Assembly (NCBI RefSeq): GCF_000003605.2 | Contig: NW_003143824.1 | Span: 198,002-242,663, forward strand | Direction of reading: 5' to 3' | From: Saccoglossus kowalevskii | Taxonomy: Eukaryota; Hemichordata; Enteropneusta; Harrimaniidae | DNA length: 44,662 nt | Translations under genes and position numbers: made by a program | In this document: positions 26,241-38,072 of the stretch, piece by piece | Numbering within the stretch: the stretch's first letter is position 1 | How the letters are laid out: every line of letters begins with the position of its first letter | The notes under the pieces: generated by a model | Told to the model about the DNA's origin: nothing | Databases searched by the model: none | What the model saw: only the letters and a program-made list of their open reading frames with translations

Positions 26241-26320
26241 ACTAATAATAATAAAAATAATTTATTTACTTATATTGCGCTATTTACAGCAATAACTGAT
26301 CAACAGCGCATGACATTAAA
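26241..26320 (+). repeat. Dispersed-repeat tail: (AAT)n then TTTATTTACTTATATTGCGC
   Basis: A run of AAT trinucleotides followed by TTTATTTACTTATATTGCGC and CAACAGCGCATGACATT resembles the short tail of invertebrate non-LTR or SINE repeats. The family assignment is from memory of the motif only. Confidence 0.4.
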
Positions 26321-26597
26321 CTATAAACTATACTAAGAAAGACAAATTACAGTATCCTTTAATAACCTCATAGTATGTTGATTATGAAAACAGAACTCAT
26401 TTTAAATAAGTAGATAATTATAAATTACTATTCTCAAGTTAGTCAGTAATGCGGAATAGCGGTGAATAGCTAAATACGGGCACTTAAGTGAAAAACAACT
26501 ATACACGTGTTATACTCTCAGTTATGTTGATACTTGGCCTTGTAGTTGACATAACGTGAGCTGAATTGCCCACACATTTGTTATAGCGCAATTACGA

Positions 26598-26770
26598 GAC
26601 AGCGTTTTATCGGAACCCTACGGCTCGAGCCAGCAGAAATGGCCGTGTATACGCGTTCGGCTCGAGCCGGCTCGAGCCAAGTTCGGCTTCAATAAACCCT
26701 CGGGGTTGAACTCCGATAGGGTTGAGTCCCGACATGGCCCGACCGTGTATGCACAGGACCTCACTATCGG
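26598..26770. repeat. GC-rich patch with GGCTCGAGCC palindromes
   Basis: GGCTCGAGCC occurs at 26622..26631 and twice head to tail at 26659..26678, forming a 20-bp palindrome. CCGTGTATACGC or CCGTGTATGCAC occurs twice around them, and CCGTGTGAAC words recur at about 27330 and 27400. This looks like the subterminal part of a DNA transposon. The 173-codon minus-strand frame across it (26618..27139) matches no protein I know. Confidence 0.5.
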
Positions 26771-27546
26771 AGCCCAAATCACGCCCTCAATCGTCTTCTT
26801 CAACTTGAAGTAACCTCTCATTTCAATTATGGTGGAGACAATATCGTTCGTAACTTCACGCAATTTCCGATTTGACGAAGAGGTACGCGCCGTAATATCT
26901 GTTTTGCAGAGTAAGGAAATACTGCGATAGATTGACAGGTCAACGGAAAACAGAAAAATGGCGTACGAAATTATGCGACAAAAACGTGAAAGAAGAACTG
27001 AACAGATCGTAACTGAATAAATCGTAGAAGCGGTCGCGGTAAGGTAACATGTTCCTAGTAGGTTTAGATTGACAACTGTAACACATATCACAGCAGTTGT
27101 ACAATGACAATAACTTTTAGCGAATAGGCTGTAACACATTTTAGCTGCCGTGTTTCTTATTTATTCGAGATACTACATGTACAGTATTACCTAAATCATG
27201 GAGCTAAAAAAAATCTAATCGTGCCATGTAAAGAACAACACAAGCTCGACACCAATATCGTTTTCAGCCATGTTTTTTTTTTTTTTTTTTCACACTAATT
27301 ATTCGAGGGCACTGTTCCGTTGTTCGGCCCGACCGTGTGAACGCATAATCTCCTGTTAATCGGTGGGAGGAGCAGTAGCTCGCCTCCGGTAGAATGCTGC
27401 CGTGTGAACATAGCAATTATTTCAACAGATAGTAGTAGGTAGATTTTAAGATGCCAATCAGATAGATCTCCATTTATACATACATACACTAGTACGATAC
27501 TGCTTTGCACTGTCAGTGGTTTTACAACAACTGAATGTCTCAGATT

Positions 27547-27576
27547 ATCCACGGTTACTTTATAGTAACCGTGGAT
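27547..27576. repeat. Perfect 13-bp hairpin
   Basis: ATCCACGGTTACT and AGTAACCGTGGAT are separated by the 4-nt loop TTAT. With one mismatch the arms extend a few bases further. No neighbouring gene explains it. Confidence 0.75.
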
Positions 27577-28069
27577 TATCTATCAGCTTGTGAGTATTTG
27601 AGGGCTCAGTTGGGGGGTAATTCTGTGGTGAGGATGATTAAAAAGTCGACGGATAACGAAAATGTGTAACTTAACAAAAATGCGATATTATGAAAAGCCG
27701 TACGGAACCGTGACACAGCATACAAACTGCATGGATACCTAAAACATTTTGATCTAACAACTTGTAAACACGCTCATACCCGCAAGGCTACTTTCATTCC
27801 AGTTCAGACATAAATAATCGTTAGATTAAAATCCCGAATCGCCCAGGAGACCATGTGACAGCCTGATTTGGGAACCAAACGATCGCGTTGGGAAACTGCG
27901 TCAAATTTATTGCATGTGTGAGGTCTCGTCAATTGCGTGGCGTGCAAAAGTAACATTCCAGTAATGTCACGTGATTCAACTTAGCAATAAGCGGCGATGT
28001 GCAGTGCAGTTATTGTTGGCAGTTAATGTTGAACATTATGCGTAGACATTTAAATCAAATATATCTTTC
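27577..28069. other. Gene-free stretch
   Basis: No coding or repeat signal was seen. A lone TCACGTGA occurs at 27967..27974, which shows that the octamer also occurs away from the LITAF-like genes. Confidence 0.4.
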
Positions 28070-28073
28070 TTAA

Positions 28074-28218
28074 AGCGGGAGCGTCGTCGCGGGGATTGAT
28101 TCCCAAGCAATGATAACAACACACGCTAAAAACGCAAAGGCTCATGAGTAGACGCTTCGTTGTAAACAATGACACACCACGGCCACCTGGCGCATGCGCA
28201 GGTGACGACTCCCCCGCT
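28074..28218. mobile_element. TTAA MITE, group A (intact ends)
   Basis: TTAA lies on both sides (28070..28073 and 28219..28222). It starts AGCGGGAGCGTCGTC and ends GTGACGACTCCCCCGCT. It is 145 bp. Apparent frames crossing it are artefacts. Confidence 0.88.
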
Positions 28219-29030
28219 TTAAATGGCTTTGTCGTGAAGAAAAATACCTTTTTAATTAGTCGCACCTTCTAGTAAAAAAAACGCGTATGTTACTAAGTAT
28301 GCCAAAATGACGTAAACTTACGGAAGCAATCTAGTTTAAGTACACAGCTATGTTTGCATGTGAAGTCGTTCGATAATTAAGAATAACAAATAACAAAAAT
28401 GAATGTACATGTACTATATTTTCAGCTAGAAAAGATATGCTACATCGTTGAAAATAAGCGGGTACATCTGTGCCAGAGTCGTTCGTCCTGTTGTTTGCTA
28501 TGACTCCCGTTGCGAGCATCCGAGACGTGTGAGCTGGCAACTGTAACGGAACTAGCTTTGTGTTGTTTCCGGTAAACCCGACCGATTGAACTTTAATTCA
28601 CGATTAATCCACAGATTGTAATTTAATACAATCCGCCGGGTTTTGCATGGTATTACAAACAATGATGTTGTTATTTTCATTTTTAATATTTTCAGGGAAA
28701 CATTAATAATTTAACAAAAATAGCTCCAAAATATCAATCGTGGCAGTTGGAAAAGATTGTACAGAGAAATTTATCACACACGATGACATGTCAAGCAGCA
28801 TTCCCCGACTAGTGTTACGAAGCATTATTCAACTCGAACAATTAATTGTGACGTATTCCCATGCAGTTTTCATGTCGTATATTACAACTTGACAGAGGAA
28901 GTCGTTGTCTGTGCACAGTCCCCCACACCTGAGGAACTGTGGTCTGTGGTACAACGTTTTGGTGTGTAAGATATTGTGTAAGTATTATTTTCTGACCTAA
29001 TTACGAGAATATATATATAGTAGTGATAAG
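28219..29030. other. Gene-free stretch with a dispersed repeat
   Basis: Bases about 28385-28510 (around CTACATCGTTGAAAATAAGC and AGAGTCGTT) resemble 31015-31090. No coding exon was recognised. Confidence 0.4.
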
Positions 29031-29034
29031 TTAA

Positions 29035-29159
29035 AGTATGGTGGTCGTCGCGCCGCGTCCTGTTCGATATGGGACTCATAGCGACGTATACAACGCGTGT
29101 AAAATGCATTGTTTGTTCGCATGAAATTCGAACGCGCGCTGACCGACGACCACCGCGCT
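29035..29159. mobile_element. TTAA MITE, group B
   Basis: TTAA at 29031..29034 and 29160..29163. It is 125 bp, starts AGTATGGTGGTCGTCGCGCC and ends GACGACCACCGCGCT. It is in the opposite orientation to the copies at 35389 and 38910. Confidence 0.88.
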
Positions 29160-29163
29160 TTAA

Positions 29164-30085
29164 ATTATTTTACATTACCCAGCAAAACGGTTTCGCCAGC
29201 TTGTTTAACAGCGTAATCTGCCAAATGCAACGCATCATCCGTATTTAAACACACTTCCTAGGCTCTCGACTGTGTCAATGACATGCTAGCCCTTACTGCG
29301 CATGCGTATACGCGATCTAAGACCTAAAATTAGGAGCTTGGAATATATAGTATGCGGGTACAACTACAGTGCGAGTAAAAGATGTCACTTTGCGGCTTTT
29401 ATTCAAATAATCACCGTGACGTCATTAGAGGTGATTAATTTGTGATGAAAGACTATCCTGTCGGTGCGTATAATATAAGAGCTGAATATGTTTATATAAT
29501 ATATAGAACCGATTTAGTTTTGAAATATGTCGACCATCTTCACCAGCCAGGGACCATTTATTCGGCCGAAGCCTCAACATTAATCCTCGGCAGATTTCAC
29601 CATGATTAACTGTATGTCGCACGCCGTCAAGCGATTATAAGATTCGCTTGGGCTCATTTGCATTACCCAATCAGAACTCACGATAGAAACGGCATATTAC
29701 TTTGTAAAATTCGTGGCGCTATCTCGGATGAATTTATAAATCAACGTGTTTCTAGCTTTTTGATCTGTGAACGAATTTACTGCCCATCAAAAGAAAGCGC
29801 TTAGTATTGTGTCTAAGGGAAATGATGTGTTTGTTGCAAGAAGTCCGTTCTAGACTCTTAGTGAATCAGTGCAAAGCCTACACACCGCCATTGTTTTAAT
29901 CTGTGATGACCCCAGACGTTCACATTTATGATACAGCAAGCGGATGACTCAATTTAACTGCTGTGAAATACAGCTTTTCCTAACACGATCGCGCACGGGT
30001 TCAAGTTCGTGGGCCGGTTATGAATGGCCGGCTTTAGCAAAACCGTGCGATTCGGACGATGTATGTCGACGACTGCCTAATGATA
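29164..30085. other. Gene-free stretch
   Basis: No gene found. A short hairpin (GGCCGGTTATGAATGGCCGG) lies near 30014. Confidence 0.4.
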
Positions 30086-30089
30086 TTAA

Positions 30090-30302
30090 AGGACGATGGT
30101 CGTCGCGCAGCGCATGTGCGACATTTGTGTTGATAAACACTGATTTTCCCACAATCCAATTCGCTCTATGAGTATGAGGTTTGACCTAGGCGCGACTTGC
30201 ACTAATGATCGCCGGTGACGTCTTCGATACCTTCCAATCTTTGTTTATATGAGACCCATATACATGTATATCTCGCATGCGTGGCGCGACGATTACCGCC
30301 CT
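30090..30302. mobile_element. TTAA MITE, group C (copy 2, inverted)
   Basis: TTAA at 30086..30089 and 30303..30306. It starts AGGACGATGGTCGTCGCGC and ends GCGACGATTACCGCCC. Its sequence is largely the reverse complement of 19653..19900 with a roughly 35-bp length difference. Confidence 0.8.
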
Positions 30303-30306
30303 TTAA

Positions 30307-32081
30307 TGTGGCTACTCCTGGAGAGGGGTTGCAACATAATTCATTCAATGAGTAGTGAATGTACCATAATAAAAAAAAGCAGACTTTAACGAGAGACGCC
30401 GCATAACGCCGTTAATAAGTGTTCTTTCATAGTGACGTCCCGGAATTAATTATTCGAATTTTTTTTTTCTTTTTAATAAATAACTAGACTATATATTATT
30501 TCCCGTTCAATATTGCACGTCTTACTGATTTTACAAATTCGTTTTATGAATTGAAAATATTTTGGTCGCGTACCAAATATTATTGAAACCACTGGCACAA
30601 TGCGCATGAACTAGGCGTGCGTACGTACCAGTAATTAACAACGCATGCGAACTGAATCTCAATTCGCTCTTAACAAGAACTACGGAATATATTGTACGCA
30701 ATATATTGAACCGAAATTCATAAAATAATATCCACATTCTTACTAAAATGTTGATTTATGATACAAAATTAAAATTTGAAATTGAAATAAAACAAACAAA
30801 TTTATCTCAGCTATCTCATTTACGTCTTGTATGTTCACTACTGCGAGTACAGCGTCAATCGTATTCCAAGGAATATTGATAAATGCTCATTTTGAAACCT
30901 TTGGTTTACCTGTGTCTGTTGCCTAAAAGATAAAATTACCGCGTAAACTGTTGAGTTTACACCTTGGCAACGATAAATTTTACACACAAAAATTATTGTA
31001 CAGTATTTGCAGTTAGCAAAGATGTGCTACTAGTACATCGTTGAAGTTCAGCAGGTATATGTGTGTTAGAGTCGTTACAATCTTGTTATAGACTCCAGAT
31101 GACAAGTAGCAAATGTGGCACAATAAAAAGTCAACGCATAACCGTTAACTTGAATAAGTATTATTTTAAAGTGACGTTCCGGAATAGTCGATGAAAGGCG
31201 GTTTAAGTTTAAAGTCCCTTTGCCACTCGTCATTTGTCAGTTTGCTTGCTTCATTTTATATTTGGCTATTTTCCCTATTATGAACACTATAATGCGAATA
31301 TTTTAATGTATAATATCTGTGAACATACCCCCTCCCCCACTACTGCGTGTGCACAGAACGGTGTTGGTTGGTTCATTAAGTTATTTTGGAGGTTGTGTGT
31401 AGCATGAAGCTCCACGCGTGTTGCTCGCTGACGAGGCAGTAAATGACTTTTGTATGGTAATTTGGTAATACTCGTCATTGTCTTTAAGCACAATTTTAAT
31501 TAACGAATAACAGTATAGAGAGCACCAGAATCACTTTGACTCTGTAACGAAAACGTGACACTAGATCCCAAATAATTAGCTGTATATTGTAAATATTGGA
31601 CAGTCAACTTGCGTCTGCGGAAATTGTACGAAGAATTAAAGTCGAGCTTATTGAAGTAATTTCCTTTTTGCTCTTTGCATCACAGAGTACAATCAATTTT
31701 TATGTTATTATTAAAATACCCGGAAGTAAAGTGACTGTTTTTTACACAGTTACAACATCTGTAGCAACAATGAAGTGATGTTTATCCATACGCGTCGGTG
31801 ATTTCCCGTTCAACTGCGTGATCCCGCGAGATGCATGAAAAACGCGCGTCGAACGTCTGCCGCAAAAATCGAACGATTTGATTTTGAACTCGAATTTCTT
31901 TATTTTGTAACTCACATCGACCGGCCGATCTTCGACAGAGGAATAATGCTTTTTAATACCATTACTTTATCGAAATTGTCTATCGTCAAATGTGTACAGC
32001 ACATTATTAAGCATGGAAATGCCCCCCAAAATACGTTCGCGTTTGTCGAATCCCACGAAATGTTTGACGCCACTACGACGC
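30307..32081. other. Gene-free stretch with dispersed repeat fragments
   Basis: Bases about 31015-31195 combine two fragments. The left part resembles 28385-28510, and the right part (GTGACGTTCCGGAATA) resembles 30355-30455. A 119-codon plus-strand frame at 31835..32194 has no recognisable domain. Confidence 0.4.
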
Positions 32082-32842
32082 TCGAACTCCGCACAGTTCG
32101 ATACGCGTTACTTATCATCACTGCACAAAGCAGCTTTGCATTAAACTCATTTGCATATTCGAATGTGTTCGAACTACAAGACCCCGTCGGTTAACACAGT
32201 TACGCTTAAGCCACCGTGCTATTTCAATCACTTTAATAAAACGTTTTACGTCCTTGCTCTGAAAGAACTGTTCGGTAAATTAAATTAAAAACATACATGT
32301 TTTACGTTTGGAAACTGCAGTCCTTTCAAAGTTATCAAGACATTAGATTATACAATAAATTACTAATTTTATAAACTTATTAGAACCTGTGTGTTCTATA
32401 ACTGTTAGACGCGGAGAATCGAATCCGTTCAAGCTAGAAATAGTATTGAAATATTCACTAGAAAACAAAACGAACGAGGTTGTTAGGAAATCCCTTCGAG
32501 TAAAATTAGTGTTTAATGTTTCTTTCTCCATCTTATGTACATAAAGAGAACGCTGCTTTCCCTATTTTTAGTTTATCACGTGTGCCATTTCACTACAATA
32601 ACATTACCTTGCAAAACATAGTCCGTGATAAAATGGTTCGTATTTACGTTTCTACTGAAGTCTTACATTAATAAATAGTTCGGATGTCACATACGTTTTT
32701 TCCAACTTTTTGTAATACGTTTTCAGATGTAACAACTACAGGAAAATGGCCGTGCGTAGTGAGGTGATTGACCACAAAAATGAAGACTGCCTGTGGCAGC
32801 GGCACTATTGCGTAAAGCGCAAAGGCCTCTGGGAAGGAGACT
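32082..32842 (+). repeat. Duplicated segment, copy 1 (about 0.76 kb)
   Basis: It aligns with 40342..40989 from TCGAACTCCGCACAGTTCG through AAAGGCCTCTGGGAAGGA. About 105 bp around 32465-32590 is missing from copy 2. Outside these limits the two loci are unrelated. The frames that look open differ between the copies, so the segment is not an obvious gene. Confidence 0.8.
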
Positions 32843-33499
32843 GTACGACAATATGACCTTTGTTTGTCCTGTTTTTACGTTCGATTTCACGCATAACGCG
32901 TGACTCTCGCAGTGAACGGAAAATGGTCTATTACTCACTATTTCAAGAATACATACATCATGAGATTACCATTGCTACGTCGTTTTTGTTATTTTGTTTG
33001 TAGTTTTGCGGTGAAGCGTTCGTTGTACATTCATTAATTATGTTTTGTATATTCCGATGAATACTTAGATACCATGGTTTTGGACACGAGAAGAGAAAGA
33101 CGGTGGTCGTAGTCATGTTCTTAATCGGCCGGCAATGATTTTGTAAGAAAGAAAGTTAGGACAACAATAGAGAAGCAATCACAGCAACCTTGGAGTACAA
33201 ACCTTGACACATTTCATTCTACCAAGACTGTGTGGACCCAAAGATACTATTTGTTTGATTTATTTGTATATTATTTTTTTCATTACTGAGAAATTTTACC
33301 CCAAATTTAGGGTAACGTTTTGCCAGGTACGGCTTTTTAACTTTTCTGTGATTTTTTTTGGCAGGGCCGATTTCGTTTAACTTGGCAGGCAGCTGTCACA
33401 CCTGTACCTTTGAAAGGTGGACATATTTGCATTGCATGTATGTAAGGGTGCCTCTACACGGTAGTTGCGTATAGAAAAGATGAGGTGCATATTCGTGTA
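32843..33499. other. Gene-free stretch
   Basis: AT-rich with no gene or repeat that I can support. Confidence 0.4.
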
Positions 33500-33877
33500 C
33501 ACAGTTGCTGATTGAAAACGTAATTATAGCGTTATCATATGAAACGTTATTATGATATAATTAATTACGTAATTATACTGTTATTTATTGTTATGGTGAA
33601 AACACGTTTTTGGCAAAAGTCACTATGACGTACCCAGGGAAGATACATATGTGGCATTTAAAAATAACAGTATTATAACGTTATAAAATTATGTTATAAT
33701 AACGTTATTAGTATGATATTGCAAACGTCATTATAACATAATTATTTACATTGTAAATGCATCATTTATTAATGTTATAAAGTTGGACTCATTTTTTTGG
33801 TTATTATAACGTTTTTATAAAATGTAATTTTGATCCATCTTATAACGCTATGATTACGTTTTCGATCAGCAGCTGTG
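33500..33877. mobile_element. AACGTTAT-rich foldback element, 378 bp
   Basis: The ends form inverted repeats of about 36 bp. The left starts CACAGTTGCTGATTGAAAAC and the right, on the minus strand, CACAGCTGCTGATCGAAAAC, both leading into a GTAATnATAGCGTTAT block. The interior repeats ATAACGTTATAA-type words in both orientations. It has no coding capacity. Confidence 0.8.
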
Positions 33878-35384
33878 CGCGTACGCGAAAATCGGCTTCC
33901 TCGTGACTTGTGCATGACAGCAAAGTAGGAAATTGGCTGTAATGTTCAATAAATATATATATTTACATATAACCACGTTGTGTAAAATAAACTTAATTCA
34001 TATTTCCATATGGTGTCGACCTCTATCTGAGCCCAATTCTCTAAATGATCGACTGTATGTTATCAATTCTGGTTTGACAACAGAATTACGTAATGCAACT
34101 GTCCAGTGCATGAGGTAGGGTGGCCATTGCAATGTAATAGCCGCGGTTCGTGAATAAATATGTAAAACCAACATATTGGGATGGACGGCACGGTAAATAA
34201 AACCTAATAAATAACGGAATATAAAAGGGTCAAATTTTGAAGAAAAAAAAATAATGATAACAGCAAAAGTAGCCTGACGAGTCGCGTTAGTTGCGCCCTC
34301 TGTGGTGCTCCAACCCCAACAAACCCAGCGAAGGTCAACTCACGCCAACATGTCAGGCTACAGCAATAGAAGCGCGTGTAATAAAGTGAAGTGACTTCTG
34401 AAGATTGAACGCACTTTGCGAACTTCGTATATTGAGCTCAGGTTATAATTATAAACAGACGTTACCTTCACGTTCGTGTCCTACCCCCGAAAAAAATGTA
34501 TTTTTTTACTAGAGAGTAAATCGCCAACCAGCCTATCGTCTTCAATGTTTTGCTTATCAATAATATCTCACTCGCGACGTGCCAACAATATAAATGTAGT
34601 AGTTCTCATACCTTCAAGCAGTACATATACAGAAGTAATATTATTACTAAAGTAGTTGCCTGATCAATAAACGAGTTACATTGTGGCGGTCTGTGACGTC
34701 ACAATCTCACATTTTGTGCAAGGACAAATGAATCAGTGACGATGAATACACTGATATTCAAACGTTGTATATTTCCTGAAGCCGTCAGTGTTATGCTTGA
34801 GTGTTTGTTGCCATGGTGACAGTGTGCTAAATTTAGAAATTACGATACATGATAAACTCGACTATATAACCCGACGGATGTACGTACTAATCAAAACATG
34901 TGTCGAATGTTGCCATGACAACAAGGTTCAAATAAAATAAATTTATTGTTTTACACCTGTATTGCGATGTGATGATTTTTTTTTGAAGCTGACATCGATG
35001 AACTTTTAATATTTTCACACACAATTTCGTGTTAACATGTGTTTTCAAGGGTAATTTACCTAGCTGATATTTTTTTATCGTATATCGACCTGTTACTGTG
35101 TGACGTCAAATGCTCCTCCCATTAACGCCACTGTTTCTCTGTGTGGAATTAAATTACTTCAGCCAGTGACAACCTTTGTGTCTCTTGATATGCTGTCGTT
35201 CGTCAATAAATTGTTTTGTTCAAATAAAAACGTGTCCTTTTGTACGACATCGATTTTACACAAACGTCACGATTCAGTCGCAGCAGGAGCGCTTCATCGC
35301 TTGAAGGGGCGATCTGGAAGAGAAGTGTTTAATTAGAACTATATAGATCTCAATAATTTCACACCCGTTTACGTAATGCCAGAA
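33878..35384. other. Gene-free stretch with a small hairpin element
   Basis: Apart from the 93-bp hairpin unit at 34269..34361, I see no exon with a family motif and no tandem structure. Confidence 0.4.
34269..34361. mobile_element. Short hairpin element, 10-bp TIRs
   Basis: GTAGCCTGAC at the left and GTCAGGCTAC at the right are perfect inverted repeats bounding 93 bp. AGCAA occurs just outside on both sides, a possible target-site duplication. Confidence 0.5.
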
Positions 35385-35388
35385 TTAA

Positions 35389-35513
35389 AGCGCGGTGGTC
35401 GTCGCGCAGCGCGTGTTCGAATTTCATGTAAATAAACAATGTATATTACACGCGTTGTATACGTCGCTATGAGTTCCATATCGAACAGGACGCGGCGCGA
35501 CGACTGGCGCCCT
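35389..35513. mobile_element. TTAA MITE, group B (intact)
   Basis: TTAA at 35385..35388 and 35514..35517. It is 125 bp, starts AGCGCGGTGGTCGTCGCGC and ends GCGACGACTGGCGCCCT. It is nearly identical to 38910..39034. Confidence 0.9.
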
Positions 35514-35568
35514 TTAACCTACCTTATGAGGTAAAGCTTCTCTCACAATTGAAAATCTTTGTTGGCAT

Positions 35569-35642
35569 TCATTCATTGATCGATCGATCGATTGATTGGA
35601 ATGGAATGGGATGGGATGATTGATTGAATATTGATTGATTGT
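35569..35642. repeat. Compound microsatellite (ATTC, GATC, GATT, GGAAT units)
   Basis: ATTCATTGATCGATCGATCG runs into GATTGATT and GGAATGGAATGGGATGGGAT units. Confidence 0.85.
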
Positions 35643-36950
35643 AGTAAATAGTAATAATAGTAAATCTGATAATTCTGATAGTTTTAGACGTCGACTAAAA
35701 CGCGTGTTTGATATAAAACCGCGTTTATATGAGACGTCATTCGAAATTCTCCTGAACTCAACTTCTTCACGCACAGAAATGTGTTTCACCCGTGTTTAGT
35801 GGGTAATTAGGTTTCGAATACATCCCCGAAACCATAAAATAGTGATGGCTCAATTTATAGCTCAAAATATAACTATATTTAATAATCGCAATAGGGTGAA
35901 AGGCGATCTTTTCTGCAAATGAACCATTTTATGCAAATCCTATGACTTATTAGCTAGTTTTAGTCTCTAGAAAATTACTAAACTCGTTTAATAAATCTTA
36001 TACCGTAGATTCACTTATGAGATATTGTCTATGTATTTTACACACGTTGTACATCGCAGTGGATACACACCGAATACGAATATTTTGCTATGACCTGTAA
36101 CCAATTTTGAAAAGTCATCATTAAATATCGTTTGGTTTTGTTGGCTAATAAGGTTAATTTTCTATATGAAAATACAAATATTCATTGATATATGCGCACT
36201 TGTAAAAAGTTGTTTATTTCCCTAAAAATTATAACAAAGATGCGCATGCGTAATTAATACATGATATTGCCAACTAAATATAATAGCATAGTAGTGATCT
36301 GCAGGAAGGCACCCCCCCCCCCACACACACACTCTCAACCACCGAACTCCAACATATTTTGTTTTGAAGATGCAGAATCATTTCCAGCTCTCTCTACTTG
36401 CATGATATATGCTTTATTTGTGCTGTCATGGTAACCACATCCACTGATACTAAGCGTTATGATATATCGTGTTCGAACGGTGCTCCCTCTATAGTGACTC
36501 CATGGCATCTTTGAATTTCTAATTACAATTGAGCAACGATGTTGCTATAGCAACTGAAAAACTATGTTGCTATATATACCCTTTCTTGGCAAATATCTCG
36601 TATACGTGAAAGTGCGCGTGTCCTTTAGCATGTATCTTATTCACGGTAAATTAATTATGTTACCATAGTAATACTGGCACACGGAGTCGTATTTTCTGCT
36701 TATCAAAATGCGATTTCAATTACTAATCGGCATGCACCGTTCACATTTTCAGTAATCGCGTTTTCAGCAAATAACACCGAATTAACGACATGGTAAATAC
36801 TAGTACTACGTCAAATCAAAGTAAACCGGCGCTGGTGTACGGCATCTTGTGCGGCACCGTAGGGACGTGAAGCTGGGCGATTAGATTTAGAAGGAAATAG
36901 TTCCATGTTTACATGAAATTAGAATAGGCGCTGTGCGACGACCTTCGCCT
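35643..36950. other. Gene-free stretch
   Basis: It holds a C-run plus (AC)n at 36312..36332, and near 36930..36950 a decayed group B right end (CTGTGCGACGACCTTCGCCT before TTAA 36951). No gene was recognised. Confidence 0.4.
36312..36332. repeat. Poly-C plus (AC)n microsatellite
   Basis: Eleven C followed by five AC units. Confidence 0.9.
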
Positions 36951-36954
36951 TTAA

Positions 36955-37774
36955 TATTCAAAACATTTATACATGGGGACAATCTAAAATCTGATGTATT
37001 GTACGGCGCGTATTTTATATATTTATTCTACTTTCACTATTTTTTATTTCATTTATTTATACATTATATATTTCTTTTTATTAATTTTATTCGTGTTTTT
37101 TGTTATGTACTTGTTATTCGGTATTTTTTAAACTATCGCCACATACGTCAGATCCTTGTTTTGACATTCGCAATTAACAACAAAAGCAAATCCTTGATTA
37201 TATTCTCAGTCGTGTTTCAGTCTTCAGTTTGATTTTGTTGTTCTGTTTCGGGGGAAACGAGGTTACACCTGCTGTCTTTGTCATAATTGTTCATCCTTAC
37301 ATAATTTCACAGCTGCAGCCTCGTCGTTTATCTTTGCACTTGAGATAGTAGTTTCTTAAACTTGGTGCAAGGTGTCTTCAATACGGTTCTCAAGTTATCA
37401 ATCAATCGTGTTTCCAATTCTTTGGAGTGCTATGTCGGTCAAACAGCTTAGTTGCGTATGATCGGCAAATCACTGGAATGGTCCGGATCTAGGAACTCTG
37501 TTTGATTCGACATTTCCGCTCACTTGATTAGTAGGCGTTGTGGTTCATTGTTATGCAAGCCGCCCCCTCCAATTGACAAATCAGCCAACCCTTCGGCCAC
37601 GTCAATAGAAGCGCGCGCCACCTTAGCGAATTTATGGATCCGCCAGTGGACTGCATGATGTTTTTCATTCATGCGGGAAAAACAACCAATTCTGAATTTG
37701 CATACTTCTAACGTGTTTCCCATTTTCCAAATATCCGACAGATTTCTCACAAATGACCGTAGACGTAATCTGTA
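36955..37774. other. Gene-free stretch
   Basis: An aromatic-rich 99-codon plus-strand frame here comes from T-rich DNA and carries no domain. Nothing else was supported. Confidence 0.4.
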
Positions 37775-37778
37775 TTAA

Positions 37779-37907
37779 AACGCCACAGTGTGCGTACCGC
37801 GTCGTGTTCGACGAGGGTCCAGCGCGTGACGTATACAATGCATATAAGATACGTTGTTTGTTTACACGAATTTGATCGCCTCTTGCGCGACGACTCTGGG
37901 ACTTTGA
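37779..37907. mobile_element. Decayed group B MITE abutting a group A copy
   Basis: TTAA at 37775..37778 starts a diverged group B sequence (GTTCGACGAGGGTCCAGCG, GACGTATACAATGCATATAA, GCGCGACGACT). It ends at the TTAA (37908..37911) that also bounds the next element. Confidence 0.65.
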
Positions 37908-37911
37908 TTAA

Positions 37912-38068
37912 AGCGAGAGGGTCGTCACATGCGCGGGCGCGGGATTTGAGTCCCAAGCGACGATAACAACACACGCTAAAAACGCAAAGGCTCATGGATA
38001 TACGCTTGTTTATTAACAATGACACGCTATGGCCATCTGAAGCATGCGCAGGTGACGACTCCCCCGCT
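37912..38068. mobile_element. TTAA MITE, group A (intact ends)
   Basis: TTAA at 37908..37911 and 38069..38072. It is 157 bp, starts AGCGAGAGGGTCGTCAC and ends GTGACGACTCCCCCGCT. It carries the CGCAAAGGCTCATGG block common to the group. Confidence 0.9.
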
Positions 38069-38072
38069 TTAA

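Noticed and set aside
26618-27139. 173-codon minus-strand frame
   Set aside because: It runs across the GC-rich palindromic repeat, has no family motif, and its composition follows the DNA repeats.
31835-32194. 119-codon plus-strand frame
   Set aside because: Its 3' third lies in the duplicated segment, and the same frame is not kept in the other copy at 40342.
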